64,000 bases of DNA from Montifringilla adamsi (Eukaryota > Chordata > Aves > Passeriformes > Passeridae): positions 372,001-436,000 of the forward strand of contig JAGGNK010006482.1 of assembly GCA_017590115.1 (NCBI GenBank). The letters run 5' to 3'. Positions 1 to 10,600 of this stretch are shown in pieces (position 1 is the first letter of the stretch; each line of letters opens with the position of its first letter). A program made the translations under genes and the position numbers. The notes under the pieces are model-generated. The model searched no databases and was not told the DNA's origin. It was given only the letters and a program-made list of their open reading frames with translations.

Positions 1-1724
1 CACGCCCTCAGTCTACATCATAGTGTGCTTTGGCCCCAGCGAGAAGGAGCTGTTGGATTGTTCCTTCATCCCGTGGGTGACAAGGATTTCAGAACAGCTG
101 ATCTCACATAACTCTGCTCCTACATTGTCTGGAGACTGGATGCAGTGTTGTGGCAACATGACATCACACTGGTTTTCTGTAACTCTGGAGAGATCTTCAA
201 AGCATCCCTGGTTTAATATTTACTATTATTGAAGCACTCTACCTAAATATTCCTAATGAAAAAGAAATGTTCTATCCATGCTTAGAAATACCTGCTTTGG
301 AGGGACTAGGAATGGAGTGGGTTATGCATTAGCTGCACATGTGCAAAGGAAGGAAGGAGGTTGTCTGTTCTAATCCAGCTGCTCAGAGCTCTCTTGCTGG
401 GTGCAGAAATGCGGGTTTAAGAGTGATTTGTGTATCCAAGGTTGAGTCCAAGTGCCTAAGAGGGGCACTGCCAGTGCTCTCTGGTTCTTTACTGAAACTG
501 TATGTGGTTGCAGTATGTGGTAAGCAGGACCAAAACTCTAAATTAAAAGCAAGAGCAGGGTCTTTTTTAGTTTTAAACCCAATTTAACATGTATATTAAT
601 GTTTCCTTGAAGGCAGTGATAGAGCCACAGTATAGATCATACAGACATACCTTGAGTCTGTCCCTTGGTAAAACACCAATCATTCTATTAATTAGTGTGT
701 GAGACATACTTAATGACACTTAGGTGAGTTTCAAGAAAACCCCCCAAACTGTGGAATAGAGGACTGAGAAAATATTAAGCATTTTTTTTCTGATATGAGC
801 AAGTGGTTGGAAAACACAGGTGTGAAGGTTTGAAATTGCTTCTGTAGCATTCTGACTGTGAATGCTTTTTACATAAATGTATTATTGAAAGGCTTCTTCA
901 GACAGAGCTGATCTTCAGTAGCACAGGCATAGAGCTCTTATTACCCCCAAATTACTATATTTTATTTGACAAAATAGTTTTAATCTACATGATGCTTTGC
1001 CATGTTCTGGATGTGCACCACATCTTCTTCTCCAACTTGTTATTTAAACTGTGTGCACTGGAAAACAAAATCAGTGTGAGGTGTTACTGCAGTACCTTGT
1101 GTCTCAGGTGCTTCCACTTACAGGCAATACCATCAAAACATCACCAGCCACTTTCTGGTTGGGTCCTCACCTTCAGTCTTCAAGGGGTCTGCAAGGGCTC
1201 AGCTGACATGTTTTACAGCTCCTCCAGGTTCCAGGTACCCCACTTTCCCTCAGCAGTCTAGACCAGGCCTGCTGACACAGGTCAGAAGATATTTTTCTGA
1301 GAGACTGTCAGTGCTGAATCCTTATTAGCAAATCATTGTGACTGCAAGGGATACTGCCTGGAGGCTTCTGTTAGTTGTATGGCCAAATGGATCTGTACAA
1401 GCTGCTCTGAGCTGTATATGGACACATATGAGTCACAGTTTAGCTACTTTATTGTTGTTTTCTCCTGTATATTCCTTTCTTGAATGTTTTTTTCCTCAGC
1501 AAAACATGCAGTGTACCCTTTTGCTCAGAATAACTTTTCTGTCTCCAAAGTTCTAAACAGTGTTTGAATATGAAATTTGTCTTACAAAGTTGTAAACAGT
1601 GTTTGAATATGAAATACATCAAAGTTGCTCTGTCAATGTCTCTGGGATATTCTGGAAGCAGCTGGGCACTCCTGAAGTTCTCGAGGTTGATGTTCCCTCT
1701 CCTGTGGGCTGTGCTTTGTTTCAG
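1..1724 (+). other. SPNS3: SPNS3 intron (3' part), upstream of penultimate coding exon
   Basis: No reading frame here matches the Spinster family. In particular I find no sequence for the conserved NWA-(V/I)-VADIL segment that should come just before the exon at 1725, so that exon must lie left of the window. The stretch ends in a pyrimidine-rich tract and CAG acceptor at 1722-1724. It contains one 39-bp-period tandem duplication (1546-1615), listed separately. Otherwise it is unique, AT-leaning, intron-like DNA. Confidence 0.7.
1546..1615. repeat. 39-bp-period local tandem duplication
   Basis: Two 31-bp segments at 1546-1576 and 1585-1615 differ at one base. They begin CAAAGTT and share the core AAACAGTGTTTGAATATGA. 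The offset is 39 bp. This looks like a recent local duplication inside the SPNS3 intron and has no evident function. Confidence 0.85.
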
Positions 1725-1823
1725 TACGTGGTGACGCCGAGGCGACAGTCCACAGCCATCGCTCTGCAGATTTTGGTGAGCCATTTGCTGGGAGATGCAG
1801 GCAGCCCATACCTCATCGGGGCT
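1725..1823 (+). CDS. SPNS3: SPNS3 penultimate coding exon (Spinster-family transporter), partial gene
   Basis: The exon is 99 bp, 33 codons, phase 0 at both ends. It is bounded by a TTTCAG acceptor and a GTAAGT donor. It encodes [11 protein letters not shown] at its start, then a helix, then [13 protein letters not shown]. The (V/I)-P-x-R(R)-x-TA-x-ALQ and H-(L/I)-LGDAGSPYL-(I/T)-G motifs are hallmarks of the C-terminal half of Spinster (SPNS) major facilitator proteins, around transmembrane helices 10-11. Assignment to SPNS3 rather than SPNS2 or SPNS1 rests on synteny: a separate SPNS2 first exon lies downstream on the same strand, as in human SPNS3-SPNS2. SPNS2 also has a diagnostic VVIPTRR here that this exon lacks. 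The substrate of SPNS3 is not well established; a lipid transport role is inferred from its paralogues. Upstream exons are outside the window. Confidence 0.9.
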
Positions 1824-2936
1824 GTAAGTGAATTCTCTCCTTACTGAATTTTCCTTGGGGTAAAACTTCTAGGAACTGATAGACAGACACTTACAGAATC
1901 ATAGGCACTACTTGGTCCAAAACCAGAAATTACTCAGATTGCTGGCCCTGAGTCTAGGACACAGAGACATTTTTCTAAATGTTTTTACTTGCATGAAGCA
2001 CTTGGTCCTGTGACAATGCTTGTAGGTGTGAGTAGTTCCATGCAGTGTGTAGAAATTTACAGACTCATACATTTATAGAGGCATACATTTTTGCAGAGAC
2101 AGTGTCATAGGATGTAAGCACTTTCTGCTAAGTTTGTGAGCTTCATGGAAATTATTTCAATGTGTTAAAACCCAAGACTTAGTTCAAATCTTGAAGTTTG
2201 AAATCTTGCAATTAGTCAATGGTGTCTTGAAAATTCAGAACAAAAGTGGTGCAATGGTTGTCTTTAGATACTACTTGACCTTTAAAGCTCTGGTCTCAAA
2301 TCACCTTAACCCTGAATTCCCACATCCCTAGAGACCTGCTTTCTCTGCCCTTCCACATTTACTTGATCTTAGGTGCTTTTGTGCAAATCAGCCTCATACT
2401 GCTTTCTCCATGCAATTCATTAATTTTAGCTCCAGTGTAGTTCCGTCAGTCTCATTTCCTTCCTCCATTTATTTTAAGACACAGTAGGTAACAAAGCACC
2501 CATTTTGAGTTTTCTGCTTTACTTGACATGGGAGATTGAGTCTTTGTTGGTGATTTAAAGTTTAGTTTTTATGAAAGTTTATTTAAAGAAGTTCACCCCC
2601 TGTTTACAGTGTCAGGATTAGACATGGCCAGCAATGCCCAAGTGAGCCATGCCTGCAGAGCTGCTGCTGGCCCAGCCACACAGGAGGTTCCCCTTGTCCT
2701 CAGCTGGGTGAAACCCAGAGTCTCAACTGTACAATCTGTCTGGCAGAGAAGAGAGCCTCTCTCCCTGAGGGATTACCCTCTCCCTGGGTACTGGGTATGA
2801 CCAACTTTGGGAGCAGACTCTCATCCCTGTCTGCCTCTTTTATTCTTTTCAAGGCCCACACTGCAAAGAGTCTGTTTAAAGCAGGAGAGGATGGAGGTGT
2901 AATTCCAGATTTATGACAGCCTTGTTCCCTCCCCAG
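1824..2936 (+). other. SPNS3: SPNS3 last intron
   Basis: A 1113-bp phase-0 intron with a GTAAGTG donor at 1824 and a pyrimidine tract plus CCCAG acceptor ending at 2936. I see no other coding segment. Open frames across it have no recognisable family motif. A single CAGAATCATAG string near 1894 resembles the CR1 terminus, but the flanking bases do not support a CR1 copy. Confidence 0.85.
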
Positions 2937-3104
2937 ATCTCCAACGCTATCCAGGCCAGGAACGTCCCCTCGTTGCAGTGGAGTTTCCGGAGCATGCAGT
3001 ACAGCTTTGTCACCTGTGCCTTTGTTGGGGTCTTTGGAGGAGGATTTTTCCTCCTGACGTCTTTCTACGTCGAGGAAGATCGGAAAGAAGCACAGAGGCT
3101 CTGA
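2937..3104 (+). CDS. SPNS3: SPNS3 terminal coding exon, C-terminus and stop
   Basis: The exon is 168 bp: 55 codons plus TGA. It begins ISNAIQAR, continues through WSFRSMQYSF, and then encodes the last transmembrane helix (CAFVGVFGGGFFLLTSFYV), followed by a short charged tail EEDRKEAQRL. The helix, with its central GGG/GG motif and following FLLT-(S/A)-(F/L)-Y-(V/L)-E, matches the family's twelfth membrane segment. The R-S-(M/L)-Q-x-SF-x-x-CAFV string is especially like SPNS3. The cytosolic tail is only about 10 residues. As I recall, mammalian SPNS3 carries a few dozen more residues with a dileucine near the end, so this tail is short or ends differently. The frame joins the preceding exon in phase 0. 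Confidence 0.9.
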   Translation: MSNAIQARNVPSLQWSFRSMQYSFVTCAFVGVFGGGFFLLTSFYVEEDRKEAQRL

Positions 3105-3179
3105 GGTGTCTGTGTTTATAACTGTGAAACCTGGATGTGGTGGCCTGTTTGACACCGGCCACGGGATTGTCTCTGTAAC

Positions 3180-3185
3180 ATTAAA
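3180..3185 (+). terminator. SPNS3: Proximal poly(A) signal ATTAAA, SPNS3
   Basis: The common variant hexamer ATTAAA lies 75 bp after the stop codon. A GT-rich stretch (TTAATGTCTG, then GTCAGTGTCT) lies 10-45 bp downstream, as expected for a cleavage site. Use would give a very short 3' UTR. Confidence 0.4.
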
Positions 3186-4655
3186 CCATGTTAATGTCTG
3201 CCTTACGGTAATGCCACGTCAGTGTCTATAAAAAAGATAAAGACAAAATCCCAGCGAAGTCCCAGATTAAACAAATCTTCCGCATTGAGCAAAACAGAGC
3301 ACAGAGCTCACAAGCAAAATGCTGTTAGTACCAAATGCTGCAGTATGTGGAAATAACATCCTTTACTGTAGTGCACCCCTGCAGACTTCATGGAACATGA
3401 GGTTCTTTATCTGTAGCCCTGTAGAACCAGTCTTGTCTCTCTGTAGCACTTCTCCCTCTTATAAAAAGTATAAAATATTTAGAAAAAACCTTTTGAATTG
3501 GACAGAGCCCTGTCCTCGAGCACCTGGATTCTTACAGCCCCCTTCTGCTCAGACTTGGTTTTCCAGGTACCAGCAATGAACTGTCCCTCAAAGGAAGATG
3601 AACTGCAGGGAGAGATTTGCACAGAAGAAAAGAATGTCCCTGCTTTTTTCTTTCCTTTTTGCTTAATGAGATACAGCTGGGGAAAAGGCCAAATCACAAT
3701 TCCTCCATATGGCACAAAATCCCGCATACTGAATTTTTGGATGCTTTTGACTGCAAGTCAAAAATTGCTCATGCATTGGCATATGGCAACTCTCCTCCCC
3801 CATCCATAACCAGGCCCTTGTCCTCTGTGGGCTGGGGAGCTCCAGAGGGTGTTTTACAGAGCTGTCACCAGCATGACTGCTGACCTCAACAAGGCAGGAG
3901 CTTTGGAGGCACAACATCTCCTGGAGATTAGGGAGGCCTGTGAGTTCTCAGCAAGATGAGATTTGCCTGTAGAATTCAGAAAATGTAAGTAGTAAAAAGA
4001 GTGTTTTAAGTTGTCTAAAATGACCAAGAGAAGCAAAAATTATCAAAGTCATGTCAGATTCAAGATTGGAGGGTTGTGATTATTTTATATGTAACATCTT
4101 AATGGTATGCCTCTCCTAATACTTGGAGGCTCCTCACTGTACCCTCGGGCCTTGGGTAGGTATCTCCTCTCGTGAGCGAGCAGTAGCACCTGTAAAACCA
4201 CTTAACTATAACTGTCCATTTGAACTCTTATCTCCAAAGAGAAGAGGATTTTGGATGTGCTATCTGTTGTCACAATATCATGCCAGGTACCAAACAGGAC
4301 ATGGACCAGTGTGGCCAAGTTCCATTGTTTGTCCTTGGCTTAGCTCTCAGTAGCACCTTAAAGCCTAAGCAAGATATTGGCAAGTGAATTGTAAAGTGTT
4401 GTAAATGTTGATGATTCTCCCAGTAAATCATAAGGATCATAAAGCACAATATTCGTGTAATGACTGTGAATGTCTAATGTCACTGTAAATGGCATAATTC
4501 AGCTACTGCAGGTTTTTGTTCTTCCCTCTGTCTACCTAGTATTTAAAAAGTCTGTTCTGAAATCTGACTTAAACCTAGGTAGTGAAATGTGGCCATTGTG
4601 GGAAATAATAGAGAAACCTTGTAATACTCAGTGAGAATGTAATAATTGTCTTTAA

Positions 4656-4661
4656 AATAAA
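4656..4661 (+). terminator. SPNS3: Distal poly(A) signal AATAAA, SPNS3
   Basis: Canonical AATAAA in an A/T-rich setting, followed by a GT element and a T-rich downstream element (TTTTTCTGGTTGT) about 25-40 bp later. This is the best candidate for the main 3' end of the SPNS3 transcript. Confidence 0.5.
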
Positions 4662-4680
4662 GTTTGTATTCTGAAAAATT

Positions 4681-7600
4681 GAGCAACTTTTTCTGGTTGT
4701 AAAAACTAGCTATGGCCATTATACCACTGACCTTTTGGAAACCCCTGTGCTGCCAGAGAGCCCATATCCAAGAAGGGATTTTTGCTATTGGATATGAATG
4801 CTTGCAAAGGTCCTCAGTGCTTCAGCCATGGCAGGATTTCAGCAGCTCCATGTGCTTCTCTATCGGTACATTCAAGATTTGCCCTGCAAACAGTTGAGCC
4901 ATTTATCACTTTTGTTATGTCAGCATTAAATGTCTCTTTAAAAAATTCATCAGGAGCTGCATCTGGCACACTGTGCAGGCACGTATTTGACATATGAGCA
5001 AGAGATGCCAAAATGCTGTTCTGTAAATGGTACAAGCAGTCCATGGCAAACTCCTCCCTCCTCCTACTCCAATCTCCTCTGTGAAAGTCAGTGCCTAGAA
5101 ATGAGCAGGATCACACTGACTAGTCATCCCATCTTTTTGAATGCCTCTCTCTTTTCATTTCAATTTATGGGCAAACTATGTGTATTTTTGATTTTTTTTT
5201 CCCCTGCATTTAGCAGGAATAACAACTGGATAATTTGAGCTGTTCTTGGGCCTCCCTGGAGCTGCCCTGTCCTGTCTCACTGCGAGCTGCTGGCAGAGGC
5301 CATGGAGAGATGCAGCCCCTGCATGGAACAGCTCAGGGAGCCTCTGCCTCCATGGCAGGGAAGCTGTTTCCATCAGCTGCTTGGTCCTGTCCCTTAAAGA
5401 TGGAACTTCCTCACTGGGATTTGTGTGAGGAGTAGAATTTCTTAACATTTTCTGCATATCTTGATTTTGCTTCTTAGTGGGTGTCACCAAATTCTGCATG
5501 GAGGGGTTCCCTTAGTGCTGGAGCTATTTCAGACATTACAGTCTTTTCATGCCACCACCAACCTGAGTTAGGGCAAGTCACAGAGTCCTGGCACATGGCC
5601 AGTGGAGGAACTGGGATTTTCAGGCCTCAACTGAAATATCAGTTGTTTTCTATGGTTCCAATTAGGTGCAAGTAAGAGAAAAATGGAGGGCGTTAAATAA
5701 AGTTACTAAATCAGCTGCTCTGTCTACAATGGAAACAGCTGCTGCTGGTTATTGAGATTGTTTTGCAGCATTCCTGCTGCAGGGAATCTGTCCCTTGTAG
5801 CAACTGAATGATGATCAGACAAGTTGTCAAAATGTATATTTTCTGTAATTGTTTGTATATTCTCCTCCTACCTTTAACATTTGTTCTTTGCTCTTTCCAG
5901 TCAAGATAGAGAGTAAGAGGCACTTTGAAACAGCTCCAAAAGGTGGAATTTTATAAGTCCATTCAGGTAATCCTTGTGATCTTTTCCTCCCCTTCCCTCA
6001 TTCCCAAAGCAGGGGCAGGTGACCTTTATTGCTGTTTGTGTGGGTATTTTTAAACAAGTTTTAGAGCTCTGCTTTGCAAAAAAATTGCCTTCAGAGCTGT
6101 GATTATTTCTAGGTGCAAAGGCGTCCAGTGGACAGAACATGTCTAAGTCACAATACCAGGTTGTGGAACCACTTCTGCAGAGGGTTCACTTCTTCCACAA
6201 GTGATGTGGTGTGGCATTGCTGGCAGCAGAATTTTAATTGCCAAAGATGTTTCATGTAACTTTTTCTCTCCTTCCCAAAAATTCAGCACCTGCACAGGTG
6301 CTCTGGGTCAGTATGCCAGCAATGAAAATTGGTGTTTCCCCCATACTCTGTTTCAGAATAGATGGCTGAATTCTGTCTCGTTCCCCTCCCCTGCACTTGT
6401 CTCCCCTCGCAGCCCTGCACTGCCCAGTGGCTGGAGCTCACCTGTGCCTTTACCATTAGGCACACTTGTGTACATTAGTGTCCTCTTGGCTCAGAATCTG
6501 TAAAATTTCCGTATGGAAAGTAAGCTAAAGGAGATAGACACTCTCCACCTGAGAATAACATCACAGGAGTGAAGAAAGGCCCACTCAGCCATATTTATGC
6601 TGTAGCTGATTTTAGTTTTTCTTAGCAGTAGATCTATCACCTCTGCTTATTCTTTCCCTTCCCCACAACACAATGCATGTGCAGTGTCTTTTGAAATAAA
6701 TTCTGAAATAACTAAGAAAGCTAAAAGTCCTCCATTATCCCCAAACTTTCATGGAAAATGTTTTCTTGAGAGATCCTTCTGCTGGTTTCCAAACACTGTT
6801 CATTCTTCAGGCCTCCTTTGAGCACTGGGTTCTCCCATTCTGCCTGTGAGGGTGCCTGGGACTAGGGAGCAGTCACCTCATCCCTTGGAATAGACAAAAA
6901 ACCCATGAAAGAACAGTGTCTGCGGGGCCCTGCCAAGTCAGGCTGGCTTTCAAGTAGCTGGAACTGGCTGTATTCCATTACAAGAGAGCACTGGATTCAT
7001 CTCAGTGCTATAATTACCCTCATTGTAATCTAATAAAGCCTTGGAAAGGTTCTTAGAAAGCTTTTGGCTTATAAGGGAAACAAAGGTTAAGATGAGGAGT
7101 CTCTTGATCCTGATGATGTGTAGCTGATCAAAATTGTGTGGATCTCACTTTGTGTCATTTTGTGTTTCCTAACAGTTTTGCTATTAGTATGTAAATTGCC
7201 TGCACACCCTGCAAGAGTCAAATAGCTGTAACTGGAGAGATGAATGTACATGCTGTCAAATCCCATGGCAGGAAGGTGCTTTGTAAATGCCCTGTTGGAA
7301 GTGCCCAGGTTTGGAATGTGTCTGCATCCCAGCAGGCCTGACCCTGCCAAGGGACCTGGAGCAGGCTTGGGAAACAAACCCAGTCTCCCTAAAACCAGGA
7401 GTCTGTGCAAAGAACAAACCCAACCTGCCCAGGACTCAGCTCACACTGTGGCACCAAGGTCTGACTTTGTCTGCTCATACACTCTGGTGGGTCTTTTCCT
7501 ACAGTTAATATTTCTCTATATTATTGTGAAAAACTCTTTTAAATTTAATTCAGAGGTAAATTTATGCATTCATGTATGCAGGTGTAATTTGCTTTTCAGT

Positions 7601-10600
7601 TTCAAATGTGTTGGGCAGTAGGCTTGAAACTGAAGTAAAAGGATGGAGGAAATCGTTTTTGAAGTGCTGACTTCAAGCTACCTGTTTAATTCTACTAGCA
7701 TATACCCTAGGAAGGGGCCTGACATTTTTCTTTTCTCATTCCTGTTTCCCCAAGAGCCTTGCATCCCTTAGTTCCTAACAAAGGTGGGTTAAGTCACTGT
7801 GTGATCAACACTGAAGATCAGGCCATTTGCTTAAAGATTTAATTATTGGTTTAGGAGTCCAATCTTAGTCATATGTATTTGAAATCCTGGTTGTAGGCAT
7901 TTTCTTTAGGAAAAGAAAGGAAAATACCCTGCTTGTGTTGCAACAGGAAAATACCTGATGCTTCTTGAGGCAAACCTGCCTTAAACCCAAGCTGAACTTC
8001 CTAGTCCTTTCCCCATTTTATTTATTGATGTGACAAACATCTGCCCTCCAGGGATGCTGAGGAGGTGCAAGAAAAAAATCCAAATGCATCCTCCTGCTCC
8101 TCCTCCTCCTCCTTACCTCTGGACTTTAATGGCCCTGGAAAGCCAGTGTTAAAACTCACTTGTTCAGAGGGGCTGTGGCACCTGAGCTGCAGCGCGGAGC
8201 TGTGCATGTCACACGAGCGCAGGCTGAAGGCAGTGCAGGCTGCCAGAGGGACAGCCTGGGCTCTTTGCATTCGCTGCCCACTCAGGCTTTGCTCCACCCT
8301 GTTCTCCACAGGCCAAAGGCCGAGCCCGGGGTGAGGAGGGATTATTTATTCTGTATCTTCGGGCCTCTTTGCAGTCAGAGCTGCCTCGCTCTGCCGGTGT
8401 CAGCTGTGGGCAGCACAAGGTGTTTGACAGCAGCACCCCGGGCATCAGCCCGCTGTAGGGATGGGCCTTTGCTGCTGCTCTCCCTTCTCTCTTGGAGTCC
8501 TGGCTGTGGGAAGTGTGTCACAGCAGACTGAGAGCCCCGGGGAAGCAGTCACCTGTCCCTGCAGAGGCAGGAAGGAGCTCTCCCAGGGGTGTGAGCCAGG
8601 GCAGAGCGGGCTGGCAGGTGTGCCCAGCACAGAGCCAGGTGGGAGGCAGGGAGCAGCTGGAGCGCAGGAAGAAGTCAGCAGTAATAGGAACAAATGGGAG
8701 GAATGTCCTTGATTGTGCACTGACATCCAGCATCCAATTCAGCAACAATCTTATTAGGATTTCAAACAAATGTCCAAATAAATTTGTTCCTTTAAGGGAT
8801 TTGTTTTAATTCTTTATTAAAATAGGAGTTATATGTGCATTTCCCCCTCAGCCCACTATTTTAATAGAATTACCTTTAGCATCAACCCCATGGACTCTTT
8901 AATTTTTCATTCCAGACCTTCTATGTGCAGCTGTCTTAGCAGATCCAATCAGGTGCATTTCGTTGCTCAACAGTACAGAGGAAATGAATTTTTCTTGTGA
9001 GGGGAAAGCACAGTGAATAGCTGGATTCCCCTCCCCAAATACCATCTGCAATCAGTTTTGTGTTGCAAATGAAGTCAATGTTTTCCTGGGTCAGAGGTGC
9101 CTGATTATTCATCGCACCTTCATTTCCAGCAGCAGAGTCACCCCATCCCTGCCAATCATCTTTCTGTCTTGTGTTGGGTTTATTCTACAGTGCTCTGAGG
9201 TTTGCAAGTCTAGCTGCTCTCCAAACTCCTCCTGTTCTTTGTTGCTTTTCCTGGGCTAGTGCCAGCAGTTCTCAGCTTCTGAAGAGACCAACAGGAGCAC
9301 TTTGGCACCAGTACTGCAGTTTTCTCCCATGTTTAGAAATTGTGTCTCTTGAAAAATAATGAAATGGGAGGGAAGGAAGAGTATAATACTGAATTCACTT
9401 GTAAGTAAGCAAAAAAACCCCAGCTGAGCAGTATTCTACTGAGAGGGAACAGTGTCATCTGTAGGGTTGTTTTTAGTGGTAGTAAAGCCCAGAGAAGTGT
9501 CTTGCTCAGACAGAGCTGGGATTTGAACCTGACTGACTGAACTCTCAGGCTGTTTGTTCCCTGCTCAGTGCTTCCCTCTGAGGAGTGTCCAGAGCTCACA
9601 CTGTGGCAGCAGCCACAGACAGGTTCAGAGTGTCCCTTAGGCTCGTCCCTGGCAGTGGTGCCCTTGGATTTCCAGCACTTTTCCTAACACAGATTAGAGA
9701 AACAATGGAGTTTTAGTGCCATTCAGCAAACTGCCTGTGCCTGGTAGGGAGGGAACTCATGGAACTGTGATCCAGCCTTGCATTGACAGGTATGTGTCAA
9801 AGTGCTCTGCACAGATCTGTTTAGAAAGGTTTTAAGAGGGTTCCAGTGTAGATGCTGATATTTAAAATGTTAATTAAAAATATTCCTAATGGTATTCACT
9901 GATAGTGCTGCCAGAAAAGGTGGGATTTCAATTCTCTTGCTATTCCTGTTAGAACTAGAGGAGTGTCCTGCAATGAGTTGAGATGAACTACCTGAGCCAT
10001 GACTATTTAATGGCATTTAAGTGCTGACTTTTCTCCAGATTTCTTTAGTTTCACTTTTTCATCTTCTTGAGAGTGTTCTGAAAGGCTTTGAGGTAACAGC
10101 CACCAGTGCAAGGATGTGTCAGTGAGGGGCCCCAGACAGTGCCATCTCCAAAGTCAGACCTTCATGGACACCAAAGTAAAGATTTCAAATACTCAGTTCT
10201 TGCAGCGTAAAGCAGCAGAAAACAGGTGAGTGTTCTCAGGAGAGCCCCCTGCTCTGCAGGTTTGATTGGGAGGAATTTTAAATGCTTTGAGTGCTATAAC
10301 CTGAAAGTAGGAAATGGCACAGGAAGTTGGGACTTTAACAAGAAGGAAGCTGAAGATGGGAAAATCAAAGGAGTGGAATTTGGATTAGAGGGATCCACAG
10401 ACAGAAGAAAAGGGGCTGCCACATGTCTGAGTAAAAGATGTGCTCTAGGCAGGTGGGCAGCTGCTGGCTTTCACACAGGGATGCCAGGACAAAGGTTTGC
10501 TGGTCTCTGTCCCTGGAGTGTGGGATCTCTGGGACTGCAGGACATGGAGGTTTCACCCATTTCTCTTGACAAGGTCCTGTGTCATGAGGGATGTGGACAG

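Larger units (their letters stand above)
3105..4680 (+). other. SPNS3: SPNS3 3' untranslated region (extent inferred)
   Basis: This follows the TGA and holds no family-like coding sequence. The 3' limit is inferred from two candidate polyadenylation signals: an ATTAAA 75 bp after the stop and a canonical AATAAA at 4656. The distal signal is followed within about 35 bp by a TTTTCTGGTTGT downstream element. Which end is used cannot be settled from DNA alone. Confidence 0.55.

Noticed and set aside
1..232. Possible upstream SPNS3 exon at the left edge (frames with VYIIVCFG)
   Set aside because: It superficially recalls the membrane segment before the penultimate exon, but the conserved GE-x-LLS-x-NWAVVADIL sequence is absent and no donor site follows at the right place.
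1890..1935. CR1 terminus suggested by CAGAATCATAG
   Set aside because: Only about 11 bases resemble CR1. The adjoining conserved block is missing.
2700..3155. 151-codon minus-strand open frame opposite the SPNS3 last exon
   Set aside because: It is antisense to a confidently assigned coding exon and has no similarity of its own.
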